From: Geminocystis sp. NIES-3709
GTDB taxonomy: Bacteria; Cyanobacteriota; Cyanobacteriia; Cyanobacteriales; Cyanobacteriaceae
Direction of reading: 5' to 3'
DNA length: 64,000 bases
NCBI RefSeq assembly: GCF_001548115.1
Contig: NZ_AP014821.1
Location: 3,289,262-3,353,261, forward strand
Made by a program: the position numbers and the translations under genes. The notes under the pieces were generated by a model. The model was not told where the DNA came from and did no database searches. It was given only the letters and a program-made list of their open reading frames with translations. Within the stretch, counting starts at the first letter, position 1, and each line of letters starts with the position of its first letter. Below, piece by piece: positions 10,077-19,044 of the stretch.

Positions 10077-10104
10077 TTCCCCAAAGGCTGGGGAATCTTT
10101 CTTT
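10077..10104 (+). terminator. Intrinsic terminator after hisG
   Basis: The inverted repeat TTCCCC (10077-10082) / GGGGAA (10090-10095) has a 7-nt loop and is followed by the pyrimidine-rich TCTTTCTTTT. It lies about 70 bp after the hisG stop and just before the end of the convergent dehydrogenase gene. Confidence 0.7.
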
Positions 10105-10124
10105 TGATATTATGTACCTCTTTT

Positions 10125-11246
10125 CTACACTAAAGTCGATACCATTGCCCCTAATAATTGTTCGGGGGTTACTTTAAAAGGTAGTCGATGAATATCTGAC
10201 GACGGTTGACAAGCTAATTCCGCAGTCGATCGAAGTTGAGCTAAAGTAATATTATCCAGTCCTAAATCTTCAAGGGTACAGGGTAAACCAATCTGACGGT
10301 AAAACTTAATTAACTGTTGTCGGGCTGTGGTTGCTAGTTGATTATTGATAACCATTTCTTCTAATCGCAACTGTACTAAAATACCATAAGCTACTTTTGC
10401 ACCATGTAATTGATTGTGCGTTTGGGTAAGATGGGTTAAAGCATTATGAATAGCATGAGCTGCTACTGTGCGACAATTTGCACCCCCTAATCCACCACTA
10501 ACACCTGCTAACAATACTGTTGCGTCAACAACTTCTTTCCATTCTTCACTCAGAGGATTATTTAAAGCCGTCTCCGATTTTTGTAATAAAATATCCCTTA
10601 AAACTCTTGCTTGTTGTACCGCCGCTATGGTTAAAGTCGCACTAGAATCACCACTACTTACAGAGGCTTCATACCATTTTGCGATCGCATCTCCAATTCC
10701 AGCTACTAAAGTATGAACAGGAGCAGTAGCCACCAAATTATAATCAAGGATGAGTAAATTAGGACAATGACGCAAACTTACGTCATATTCAAATCCTCCC
10801 GACTCCGAATAAATATTACTTAATGCAGTCCATGCTGCGCAAGTAGCACCAGATGTAGGAATGGTAACAACAGGTAAATTGCAATTATAAGCCAATAATT
10901 TTGATGTATCTAAGGCTTTGCCACCTCCAACCCCAATGATAAAATCTCCCTTATAAGATTTAACGACATTTTCTAGGCGTTTTAAAGAAGTTTGCGTACA
11001 ATCAGGGGAATAACTTTGATAATTGGGAGTTAAATTAAATTCTTCACAAATAGGATTAAGGTAGGTTTCGATTAATTTTAAAGTTTTTTTCCCTCCTACA
11101 ATAATAGGATGTTTCCCAAATTGGGCGATCGATTTTCCGCTATTAATCAAACAATTTTCACCCTTAACAATATTAGCAGGAGCAACTTGTAAACTTAAAA
11201 TATCAGTAACTTTAGCAGTAGCTTGAAGTGTTTTTAATTTAGTCAT
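10125..11246 (-). CDS. Iron-containing alcohol dehydrogenase, glycerol-dehydrogenase-like
   Basis: The 373-residue protein has the GldA-type NAD-binding segment GVGGGKALDTSKLLA and VVTIPTSGATCAAWTAL. Metal ligands are provided by Asp in GIGDAIAKW and His in VAAHAIHNALTH and QLHGAKVAYG, a complete set. Members oxidise glycerol or similar polyols, or reduce related ketones. The true substrate in cyanobacteria is uncertain. The upstream side faces the decayed region at 11.2-12.1 kb. Confidence 0.88.
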   Translation of the reverse strand: MTKLKTLQATAKVTDILSLQVAPANIVKGENCLINSGKSIAQFGKHPIIVGGKKTLKLIETYLNPICEEFNLTPNYQSYSPDCTQTSLKRLENVVKSYKGDFIIGVGGGKALDTSKLLAYNCNLPVVTIPTSGATCAAWTALSNIYSESGGFEYDVSLRHCPNLLILDYNLVATAPVHTLVAGIGDAIAKWYEASVSSGDSSATLTIAAVQQARVLRDILLQKSETALNNPLSEEWKEVVDATVLLAGVSGGLGGANCRTVAAHAIHNALTHLTQTHNQLHGAKVAYGILVQLRLEEMVINNQLATTARQQLIKFYRQIGLPCTLEDLGLDNITLAQLRSTAELACQPSSDIHRLPFKVTPEQLLGAMVSTLV

Positions 11247-11627
11247 TTCAACAATACAATACAGTTATATGTATAAATCCCAAACTGAGCATTGAAAACA
11301 AGGATTTGATGTAAACTATAAGTAATCAAGAAATAATTTTAAATCCTTATTTTATACTTAAGATACGAAACCTATATTACTAAGATAAAAGAAATTCCCA
11401 TAAATGGCACTGACATTAGTTCATATAGTTCAAAAAATATAGTAAAGTACGAGATTTACTTGGAGTCCATTTCAGATACTTCCTTTTGTCAATTATGTTA
11501 CTATAAATCGGGAAGATTAAAGAAGATTGAATTTTTTCTCTGAATTTTTAGATGATATTTGACAAATAATTTGTTACTGTACAGATGAAACTAGCTGAAA
11601 CGATTATCAGATAAGGGAAATAGAGAA

Positions 11628-11652
11628 TGCGGACGGAGAGACTCAAACTCTA
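11628..11652 (-). tRNA. tRNA 3'-end-like fragment (Leu-type?), not a complete tRNA
   Basis: Read on the minus strand, this is a T-arm and acceptor half. It has a five-base stem TAGAG / CTCTC with one mismatch, loop TTTGAGT (one change from TTCGAGT), acceptor 3' strand CGTCCGC, and discriminator A. The matching 5' part of a tRNA is absent from the 75 bases expected to hold it. Acceptor pairing GCGGACG would fit several cyanobacterial tRNA-Leu genes. It could mark an att site left by an integrated element. Confidence 0.4.
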
Positions 11653-11848
11653 ATTAATTTATGTTAACTTTTATTTTTCAACCATTATCTTCAATTTAAA
11701 ATTATCTCAACCTTCATTAACGGTACTTAGACAAAAATTGAGCATCGAATAAACCCCAAACTAGCTTTAGATAAGCTAAATTTCCAGATTGTCTTTTAAC
11801 CATTGAAAAAAGCGAAAAGACACTGTTATACGAAACGCCTCCAATGCT

Positions 11849-12019
11849 TCACCAAAGGTATTTTGCCGATTTTGCAACTTCCCTAGCTTTACGCCGTATA
11901 GATGATGAGGATCTTCTTATTTGTTGAACCATCCCATATAATTCTTCTTTGGGAAATTTTTGAGTAAGGAAAAAGCATTTTTCGACTATTAAGGTGATTT
12001 CTAATAATAAATATACCTG
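11849..12019 (-). pseudogene. Decayed four-helix-bundle (23S rRNA IVS-type) protein gene
   Basis: The minus-strand frame encodes a run with LTQKFPKEELYGMVQQIRRS, the diagnostic core of the four-helix-bundle family (TIGR02436). After SSSSI the expected PANIAEG-like segment is lost and the frame soon stops, while there is no start codon of normal context upstream. The recognisable part spans about 11897-12010. I infer that frameshift and truncation have destroyed the gene. Family function is unknown. Confidence 0.6.
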
Positions 12020-12152
12020 CTAAATCCCCCTAGCCCCCAAAACACAAAGAGGAAATTATAAAGAAGATGGGTAAATTCTTTCTTGGAAATGGCCTAAGTT
12101 AAGACACATTTAACTTACTTTTTTTTCTAGTAATAAAAAAACTATGAAACTC

Positions 12153-13190
12153 TTAACTTTTGCCTTTTGCCATTTGCCTTTTGTCCACCTCAACCAATAA
12201 TTTATCATACTCAAAGTCGAAGAACCAAAAAAGTTTTTGTTTTAATTTTCGATATATTAAGGCAATTTCTTCTGCTTTTTCATAGCCAAACCATTTGGAG
12301 AGTAAATTCAAAGCCCTAGGATTGGAAGGAATATAATTAGGATTAATGAGGTAAATTTTTTCCATTATTTCTGAAAACTTTTGTCGATCGTACTCAAAAA
12401 AGAACCTTGCCAGATTTCCATAAACTTTAATGAGAGCATTTTTTTGTTCTATTGTAATCTCTCCTCTGTTTTTCCAAAAATCCTCAACTTGGTAAGCATT
12501 TGTTAGACAATCTTGAGAAAAATCTATTTTATTTCGTTTCGATAAGCTATTACAACGATGAACACGATAATAAGCCCCTAGATCTGATATATGTATAAAC
12601 TTACCTCCGAATAATCCTGAATCTAATAAAAAACGGGCATCCTGAATAATTGGTAATGATTCATTCCAAAACCCTATTTTATCTACTATTCTACGAGAAT
12701 AGAGTAATGCGGCAGGAGGACACCAAAAATCGGTAAATAAAGCAATTTCCGGATTAGGGTGAATATCCTCTATAGAACGATTTATAATATCTCCTAATTT
12801 AAACGTACTATCTTTCTGTTCTTCTAATTTTTGCCAGTCTGTGTAAGCCACATCAGCATTACTATTAATTAAGCCGTTGACTCGCTTTTCTAAAGTGTTT
12901 GGTGCAAGTAAATCATCCGCATCAAGATATTGAATAAACGCTCCTTTAGCAAGGGATGTACCTAAATTTCTGGCCGCACTTGCACCTCTATTAGAGGTAA
13001 ATTTTGCTTTTACTCTATTTCCATAGGATTTAATTATTTCGGCTGTATTATCTGTTGAGCCATCATCAATTAAAATTATTTCATAATTGCTAAAACTCTG
13101 ATTAAAGACGCTTTTAAGAGTGTCTAATAAAAATCTTTCGGCATTATAACAGGGAATAATTATTGATATTAGATTACATACTGAATTCAT
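12153..13190 (-). CDS. Family 2 glycosyltransferase
   Basis: The 345-residue GT-A enzyme starts with the nucleotide-binding strand ISIIIPCYNAERFLLDTLKS and IILIDDGSTDNTAEII. The DxD-type metal motif is in FIQYLDADDLLAPNTL near residues 90-105. It is the last gene of the minus-strand polysaccharide operon and presumably adds one sugar to a lipid-linked oligosaccharide. Its final residues, RQMAKGKS, are encoded by a TTTTGCC-type repeat (12160-12187), so the native C-terminus may have been replaced. Confidence 0.88.
   Translation of the reverse strand: MNSVCNLISIIIPCYNAERFLLDTLKSVFNQSFSNYEIILIDDGSTDNTAEIIKSYGNRVKAKFTSNRGASAARNLGTSLAKGAFIQYLDADDLLAPNTLEKRVNGLINSNADVAYTDWQKLEEQKDSTFKLGDIINRSIEDIHPNPEIALFTDFWCPPAALLYSRRIVDKIGFWNESLPIIQDARFLLDSGLFGGKFIHISDLGAYYRVHRCNSLSKRNKIDFSQDCLTNAYQVEDFWKNRGEITIEQKNALIKVYGNLARFFFEYDRQKFSEIMEKIYLINPNYIPSNPRALNLLSKWFGYEKAEEIALIYRKLKQKLFWFFDFEYDKLLVEVDKRQMAKGKS
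12160..12187. repeat. TTTTGCC/ATTTGCC tandem repeat forming a gene's 3' end
   Basis: Four imperfect heptamers (TTTTGCC, TTTTGCC, ATTTGCC, TTTTGTC) run into the coding sequence of the GT2 gene and encode its last residues. Confidence 0.7.
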
Positions 13191-13295
13191 AGTCTAAGTA
13201 ATTATTATTGGTAAATATCAAATAAATTCTGTGGGTACAATTACAATTCAACATCTAAAACAATAAGATTATTCAACTACAATAAATTAATCCTA

Positions 13296-14276
13296 TTATA
13301 TAAATATAGAAAAACGAGCAGGAGAAGATTCAAATTTCCCCGTTTTTAAATTAAATTTAACACATATATATTCTCTCATTGAGGGCTTAATTCCATACCA
13401 AATAAATACTGCCAGTAATAATCTTACTACAACATAAAAACGAGTTGTTTCCAACCGTAGAATTAAACGATCGAATAAAGGAAGTTTTTGGATATAAGGA
13501 GATATTCCATCTAAAATCTCTGATAAACGATCGCTTACTTGATTAATAGTTTTCTGATCTTTATGCCATCTCATGGCTGAAAAGACAGCGGTTGTTAATA
13601 TAGGCTTTGCATAATTGATTAAGTCTAAATATAAAATTGGATCAAAAACATTGGGATATTTTTCAGATAGTTTTATATTATTCTCTTTAAGAAAATCTAA
13701 TCGGATAAAAGTAGCATCTTGAGGAAATTCCACCATGTCAAAAGCTAAAATATTGAGATTATATCGCCAAGGAATACAAATATCTGAAAATGAACCAGAT
13801 TCACTCATTTCGAGTCTTCCACCGGTAATCCATTTGGGATCTTCCACCAATTTAGATATTTCGATTAAGGTTTTGAGAGAATTTGCCAGTAAAATATCAT
13901 CACTATTGAGCCAATTAAACCACTTTCCCGTCGATAATTCGATTCCTTTATTAATGGCACTAACTTGTCCTAGATCTTTTTCACTTACCCAATAGGTTAA
14001 CCAAGATTCATATTTTTTAATAATTTCTACAGAATTATCTGTACTACCACCATCAATCACTATATATTCTAAATTTGGATAACCTTGAAGTAATACAGAT
14101 CTGATAGTTTCCTCTAAAAACTGACCATAATTATAATTAGGTGTAATGATACTAATTTTAGGATAATCTGAATCATTGAACGCAATATCAGTTGTTGGAG
14201 GACTTTCTTGTGTCCAAGGCCAACCTGTTTTTCCTTGTGGTGGTGGTGGTAATTCGCTTAAAGTGACACAACGCAT
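13296..14276 (-). CDS. Family 2 glycosyltransferase
   Basis: The 326-residue protein has the GT2 start ISIITPNYNYGQFLEETIRS near residues 41-60, then LEYIVIDGGSTDNSVEII and the metal-site region WFNWLNSDDILLANSL. A proline-rich N-terminal 35 residues (ELPPPPQGKTGWPW) precedes the catalytic fold, a tail seen in some cyanobacterial GT2 proteins. It sits second from the end of the minus-strand glycan operon. Donor and acceptor are unknown. Confidence 0.88.
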   Translation of the reverse strand: MRCVTLSELPPPPQGKTGWPWTQESPPTTDIAFNDSDYPKISIITPNYNYGQFLEETIRSVLLQGYPNLEYIVIDGGSTDNSVEIIKKYESWLTYWVSEKDLGQVSAINKGIELSTGKWFNWLNSDDILLANSLKTLIEISKLVEDPKWITGGRLEMSESGSFSDICIPWRYNLNILAFDMVEFPQDATFIRLDFLKENNIKLSEKYPNVFDPILYLDLINYAKPILTTAVFSAMRWHKDQKTINQVSDRLSEILDGISPYIQKLPLFDRLILRLETTRFYVVVRLLLAVFIWYGIKPSMREYICVKFNLKTGKFESSPARFSIFI

Positions 14277-14431
14277 AATGGGTTTAAAGGACGATCGAAT
14301 TAGTGCTATTTCTAGTAGTTTTAGTTATTTTTATTAAAGTTTTTCTGAGAAGTTGTTTGAAAAGTCTATATTTCTTACGAGATTTTCCTTAACCTCCCTT
14401 ATAAATATATATCTTAGTTTTAAAAGGTAAT

Positions 14432-15652
14432 TTATTTTGATAATATCTTTTGATATAGTGCAACATAGCGCTGTGCTTGTAATTCTAATGGATATTCCGT
14501 CAAGGCAATTTCTCGACAATTGCTACTCAGATTCTGTCGTAAATTATCATCTTCCAATAATTGAATAATTCCTTGACAAAAATCATCGAAATTTTCTGCT
14601 TCTGCTAAATAACCTGTTACATTTGGACGTACTAAATCAGGAACTCCTCCAATATTAAATGATACCATGGGAGTACCACAGGCTAGACTCTCTTGTAATA
14701 TTAATGGTAAATTATCACTACGAGTAGGAAAAATAAACAAATCTGCGGCAGAAAATGCCATTGACTTGAGTCGATCGCTACTTACATAACCTAAGCTAAG
14801 ATAAGATATTCCCAAAGAGCTTAATATATTTTCGCCCCCTTTTCCAATCGTTAAAAGGACAATTTCTTGTTTGAGAGTATCTGGTAATTGTTTTAATACT
14901 GGTAATAATAAATCTGTTCCTTTTCTGGTGTCTTTTAAACTTTCAGCCCCAAACATTAAAACTTTTTTTGATTTGTCTATTCCCAATAAATAACGGCATT
15001 TTTCTTTGTCTAATGGTTGATAAGCCGATACGTCTATTCCGTAAGGTATATGATGAATATTAAAATCATTGAACATACTGGTTTTAGCTTGTTCTGTTAA
15101 CCATTTACTCGGAGTAACAATGGTTAAATTAGAGTTGTTATAAGTCCATTTTTTTAATCGCCATTCAATAGCAGTGGTATCTCTAGTTACACTGGGGTAT
15201 GTTTTCAAATTAGGACATTTACCGCAACCATTTTGCCATTTTTGACAGTCATAACTATAAGCACAATGACCAGTAAAACTCCACATATCATGGAGGGTAT
15301 AAACTGCAGGTTTTTCTTTAGTTAATTGAGGAATCGCTAAGTAGTTAAAATAACCTGTATGTAAGTTATGAAAATTTAATATATCTGCTGATTGATAAAA
15401 TGGATGTTGAGGAATATCAAAAGAACTAATTAAATTAACATAATTAAATCCTAAACGCCATGTAAAACGACTGATGAAATTTTCGACGGAATATTTACGG
15501 ATAACAGAGTTGACTCGATCGTCATCGGTAATTGCATTACCTACTAATAGTTTAGAATCAATGCCTTGTTGTAGTAGTCCTTGATGTAAACGATAACCTG
15601 CTATACCTGCCCCTCCGCCAATGTCTGATTGATTAATTTGAAGTATTTTCAT
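14432..15652 (-). CDS. Family 4 glycosyltransferase
   Basis: I start the gene at the internal ATG giving MKILQINQSDIGGGAGIAGY, because this is the canonical GT4 N-terminus. The in-frame ATG 24 nt upstream adds an unconserved tail. A four-cysteine cluster, HCAYSYDCQKWQNGCGKCPN, lies near residues 128-147 and could bind a metal. The donor-site region reads ESLACGTPMVSFNIGGVPDL. The enzyme is a GT-B retaining transferase of about 406 residues within the polysaccharide operon. Confidence 0.9.
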   Translation of the reverse strand: MKILQINQSDIGGGAGIAGYRLHQGLLQQGIDSKLLVGNAITDDDRVNSVIRKYSVENFISRFTWRLGFNYVNLISSFDIPQHPFYQSADILNFHNLHTGYFNYLAIPQLTKEKPAVYTLHDMWSFTGHCAYSYDCQKWQNGCGKCPNLKTYPSVTRDTTAIEWRLKKWTYNNSNLTIVTPSKWLTEQAKTSMFNDFNIHHIPYGIDVSAYQPLDKEKCRYLLGIDKSKKVLMFGAESLKDTRKGTDLLLPVLKQLPDTLKQEIVLLTIGKGGENILSSLGISYLSLGYVSSDRLKSMAFSAADLFIFPTRSDNLPLILQESLACGTPMVSFNIGGVPDLVRPNVTGYLAEAENFDDFCQGIIQLLEDDNLRQNLSSNCREIALTEYPLELQAQRYVALYQKILSK

Positions 15653-15844
15653 GATAAGGTTTTTTTGAGTAAACAATAGATTATCAAATCAGATGATGAA
15701 AAATATTTAGGGTGTGTCATCAATTAAGTTATTAAAACCTTTTGTATCTAACATTGATCTATGAAAAAAATTCCCTTTCTCAAATCCATTTTTATTAACA
15801 GTTATAAAGCTAATTGATAAAAGCCCTTAAAAATAATTTTATTG

Positions 15845-16762
15845 TCAATCTTTAGTTATTTTTTCAAAACAAACATATAAAGTATGACCTGAAATTAAGT
15901 TGCGTATTTGGGAAAGTTTTAAGATTGGTTTTAAAATTTTATAAGCGATACGATGAGATATACTTTGTATCAACTTAATCTGAGGTAATCTTGATAGTTG
16001 AATTGAAATATACCAATTTATATGATATTCCGCTAAAGGTTCTATTTTAAAATGTTTGACTTTTAAAGGAAATATAGTAGTTATAAATTCAAAAGTTTCA
16101 TGGTTCCATTGAGTCATATGATGTGGAGGTTGATCTAATAAATTACTTTCACAATATTTAGGAAATGAGAGAGAATTAGGAACAGAAATAATTAATTTTC
16201 CATTGGTTTTAAGTAGCTTAATCATGGAATCAAAAAAATTAAAACAATCGGGAATATGTTCAAGAACTTGGAAAGCACAAAGTGCATCAAATGAATGAGA
16301 TTTTTTTCTAGCTAATTGATGAATATTATCATCAAAAATAGAGATGCCCATCTTTTTTCCAAACTCAACTGCACTGGAATTTAATTCAATGCCTTCCGCA
16401 TCGATGTTATGTTTTTTACAAAGACGATCGACGAAAGCTCCTTGTCCGCATCCAACTTCTAACACCTTAAAACATCCACTTAAATCTTCAATGGCGACAT
16501 CATATTCCCATTTTTGAAGCATATAATACCAATCAAAATTTTCTAGCTGTTCATAAAGTTTATCTGAACCTGCAATATCAAAAGGCATAAAAAATTTTAA
16601 CTTACTATCATTACATTGATAAAGATAGATTTCTGGATAGTTTTTTAATTCTTTAGTTATATCTATATCAAAAATTTTTTTCCAATCTTGAATTAATTGA
16701 TTACATGGAAAAGTTTTTAGTAAAGTTACATTTTCAGAATTGGTTAAAGGACTAACAATCAT
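15845..16762 (-). CDS. SAM-dependent class I methyltransferase
   Basis: The SAM-binding motif FKVLEVGCGQGAFVDRLC is clear. The later motifs are IEGIELN-like (AEGIELNSSAVEFG) and FDALCAFQVLEHIPDCFNFF. The start at 16762 (MIVSPLTN) is preferred because it falls 8 bp after the stop of the ABC gene, whereas the longer frame would overlap it. Such Methyltransf_23-type enzymes in glycan operons cap or modify sugar chains. The target is not known. Confidence 0.85.
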   Translation of the reverse strand: MIVSPLTNSENVTLLKTFPCNQLIQDWKKIFDIDITKELKNYPEIYLYQCNDSKLKFFMPFDIAGSDKLYEQLENFDWYYMLQKWEYDVAIEDLSGCFKVLEVGCGQGAFVDRLCKKHNIDAEGIELNSSAVEFGKKMGISIFDDNIHQLARKKSHSFDALCAFQVLEHIPDCFNFFDSMIKLLKTNGKLIISVPNSLSFPKYCESNLLDQPPHHMTQWNHETFEFITTIFPLKVKHFKIEPLAEYHINWYISIQLSRLPQIKLIQSISHRIAYKILKPILKLSQIRNLISGHTLYVCFEKITKD

Positions 16763-16770
16763 AAAATTTA

Positions 16771-18036
16771 TCAAGTAAAATAAAATTCTACAGGCCACCA
16801 CAAAGGAGATAAATTCTGTGGTACTTTTCCACTACCCCAAACATCTTGATTAACAACATCGAAGGACAAAATATGTTCTATATATTGATAATCCATGATG
16901 CTATCTCCCAACCATAACGAAATAAAATATTTTCCTTCCATTAAAGGAACTTTTCCCAAATTACACTCTAAAACCCCTTCATTAACAGGGTTAATTAAAG
17001 AATTTTTGGGTAACTGATAATGATTATTAGCGTTTAATAAAGGATTTCCATCGGATGTGTAAATAATTAATCCTACTTTTGGTTCTCTTATTAAATTCTC
17101 AGAACAATAGGACAATTTGAGTGATATTAGATCACCTGTTAAAAATTTAGTATTAGGCTTATTGTTACATAGTAAAGTCACGGACTCTATCCACATGGGA
17201 GATTTTTCCGGCTTTAAGGGTTTGATAGTATGTTCCTGATTGAAACTTTCTATAGAACTAAAATACTCATCTAAACACTTATCAACTTTACCAATAAATT
17301 GAGGTGTTCCATTATTCATGAATATACCATTATTACAAAGAACATGAATAGCTGCCATATTATGAGTTACAAATAAAACTGTTCTTCCTTCATTTTTGGC
17401 TACATCCTCCATTTTTCCTAAACACTTTTTTTGAAATTGAGCATCCCCTACCGCTAAAACTTCATCTACGATTAATATTTCTGGTTCTAAATGGGCGGCC
17501 ACGGCAAAAGCTAGTCGAACATACATACCTGATGAATATCTTTTAACAGGGGTATCTAAAAACTTTTCCACTTCAGCAAAAGCGACAATTTCATCAAATT
17601 TTTTTTTAATTTCTACTCTACTCATACCCAAAATAGCACCGTTGAGAAAGATATTTTCTCTTCCTGTTAACTCTGGATGAAAACCTGTGCCTACTTCTAA
17701 TAAACTAGCAACTCTACCTTTGATAGATATTTTCCCTGTAGTTGGTTCAGTAATACGACTTAATACTTTTAACAAAGTAGATTTTCCTGCACCATTACGT
17801 CCAATAATACCAACTCGATCGCCTCTTTTTATCTCAAAGGAAACGTCTTTTAGTGCCCAAAATTCTTCTTTTTCAGGATTGTTGAAAGATTCTTTTTTGG
17901 ATTGAAATAGTTTTTCTGTAAAAGATTTGGCACTATTGGCAATAACATCTCTTAAAGCAACATAACGCTCTTGCTTTTCATGTGCGATCGTGTATTTTTT
18001 CCCTAAATTTTCGACTTTAATGATAATGTCTGACAT
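16771..18036 (-). CDS. ABC-2 polysaccharide exporter ATPase (Wzt/TagH-like)
   Basis: The 421-residue protein has Walker A GRNGAGKST (about 78-86), signature YSSGMYVRLAFAVA (about 166-179) and Walker B PEILIVDEVLAVGD (about 184-197). A C-terminal β-sandwich of about 150 residues of the Wzt_C carbohydrate-binding type follows, ending at VWGSGKVPQNLSPLWWPVEF. It should power export of a lipid-linked polysaccharide. The partner permease (Wzm/TagG) is not in the window, although it normally lies just upstream, where there is only a toxin remnant. Confidence 0.92.
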   Translation of the reverse strand: MSDIIIKVENLGKKYTIAHEKQERYVALRDVIANSAKSFTEKLFQSKKESFNNPEKEEFWALKDVSFEIKRGDRVGIIGRNGAGKSTLLKVLSRITEPTTGKISIKGRVASLLEVGTGFHPELTGRENIFLNGAILGMSRVEIKKKFDEIVAFAEVEKFLDTPVKRYSSGMYVRLAFAVAAHLEPEILIVDEVLAVGDAQFQKKCLGKMEDVAKNEGRTVLFVTHNMAAIHVLCNNGIFMNNGTPQFIGKVDKCLDEYFSSIESFNQEHTIKPLKPEKSPMWIESVTLLCNNKPNTKFLTGDLISLKLSYCSENLIREPKVGLIIYTSDGNPLLNANNHYQLPKNSLINPVNEGVLECNLGKVPLMEGKYFISLWLGDSIMDYQYIEHILSFDVVNQDVWGSGKVPQNLSPLWWPVEFYFT

Positions 18037-18301
18037 TTATTTTCTGTAATGATAATTAGTGATTGATCTGAAATATCGTTTTCTGTTACCTCGTAAACTA
18101 AACGATGTTCTTGAGTAATCTACTTTACCCAAAAACTAGAGTGGTTAAACCCCAGTTTTTCAGATTTTCCTTTTCTATTAAAAAGTGATTTAGGTAATTT
18201 TTCGATTGATGTCATAATTTTCAAATCAATTCTCTGATCTTCATTAAACTTCTCCAGACATTATAATTTATTCTTCGTTTACCAAATAAAACATCTCTCA
18301 C
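18037..18301 (-). pseudogene. Broken YoeB-like toxin gene
   Basis: Minus-strand translation gives the YoeB landmarks in order: VRDVLFGKRRINYNVWRSL near the 5' end, EKLPKSLFNRKGKSEKLGFN in the middle, then SSFWVK, ITQEHRLVYEV and SLIIIT. A TAG at 18120-18122 interrupts the WVK-ITQEHRLVYEV block. A frameshift lies before EDQRIDLKIM, and the start would be GTG at 18299-18301. YoeB toxins are ribosome-dependent mRNA interferases paired with YefM, which is not seen here. The frame runs into the start of the ABC gene. Confidence 0.7.
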
Positions 18302-18388
18302 ATTCCAATTGATCAGAATTTACGAAAAACAACATTAAAATACAGTAGTTGAACAAAAAGTATAGTTTTAAATTTGACGATCGAAAAG

Positions 18389-18967
18389 TTAGAGTTTATC
18401 AAGTTCAATATTGAGTTTAAGAACATTTACTCCGGGTTCGCCAAAAATCCCCAAAAATCTGCCCTCAACAGCTTTAGTAATGAGTAACTCTATCTCATTA
18501 GGATCTAAATTTCTTGCGGTGGCAACTCGATTAATTTGATTTTGAGCCGATTCAATACTAATATGAGGATCTAATCCCGAACCAGATGTATAAACTAGAT
18601 CAGCAGTAGGTTTAATATTAACTTCTTTTAAAAGTTTAATTTCAGCTTCAATATTTTCGATTAAATTTGGATTACTAGGCGCTAAATTACTGGCACCAGA
18701 AACACCAGTATTACCAGCCGTTTCCCCTATGCTATAATTAATCACACTAGGGCGACTCCAAAAATATTCATCCCTTTTAAAAGATTGACCGATTAAAGTA
18801 GAACCGATTACATTACCTTGATTATCTTTAATTAAACTACCATTAGCCTGAAAAGAAACAAATAATTGTCCGAAAATAAAAATTAAAGAAGGATAAATAA
18901 CAGCGGTGAGGATCCATAAAATGAAAGTGACACGAATCGCTTTAGAAAAATCATTGATAGATAACAT
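18389..18967 (-). CDS. kdpC: Potassium-transporting ATPase subunit C
   Basis: KdpC is the single-span periplasmic subunit that stabilises KdpA-KdpB and raises ATP affinity. The 192-residue protein has one N-terminal membrane segment (about 9-35). The typical motifs are GSTLIGQSF, YFWSRPSVINY, SGASNLAPSNPNL and TSGSGLDPHIS. It is the last kdp gene of the minus-strand locus, separated from the KdpF-like gene by a Uma2 gene. Confidence 0.96.
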   Translation of the reverse strand: MLSINDFSKAIRVTFILWILTAVIYPSLIFIFGQLFVSFQANGSLIKDNQGNVIGSTLIGQSFKRDEYFWSRPSVINYSIGETAGNTGVSGASNLAPSNPNLIENIEAEIKLLKEVNIKPTADLVYTSGSGLDPHISIESAQNQINRVATARNLDPNEIELLITKAVEGRFLGIFGEPGVNVLKLNIELDKL

Positions 18968-19044
18968 TTTAAAATTTCTCCTGTAGAAAATAAGTATAAA
19001 AAACTAACTGTTAGTAATTAAAAAAACAAGCAAAATAATTTAGT

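Larger units (their letters stand above)
11247..12152. other. Gene-poor region with remnants
   Basis: This 906-bp gap has no intact gene. It holds a tRNA 3'-end-like fragment (11628-11652) and a broken four-helix-bundle gene (11849-12019). Beside them lies a short open minus-strand stretch at about 11785-11900, encoding FGEALEAFRITVSFRFFQWL, which I do not recognise. A CCCCCTAGCCCCC motif is near 12026. Together these look like an old insertion site. Confidence 0.6.

Noticed and set aside
10468-10716. 82-codon plus-strand frame inside the dehydrogenase gene
   Set aside because: It lies antisense to conserved metal-binding and NAD-binding segments and has no recognisable domain.
12021-12050. 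CCCCCTAGCCCCC motif as a regulatory site
   Set aside because: It is a frequent simple motif in cyanobacterial intergenic DNA with no repeated partner or adjacent start here.
18037-18301. Functional YoeB toxin gene
   Set aside because: A TAG lies in the conserved WVK-ITQEHRLVYEV block, a frameshift precedes it, and no YefM gene is adjacent.
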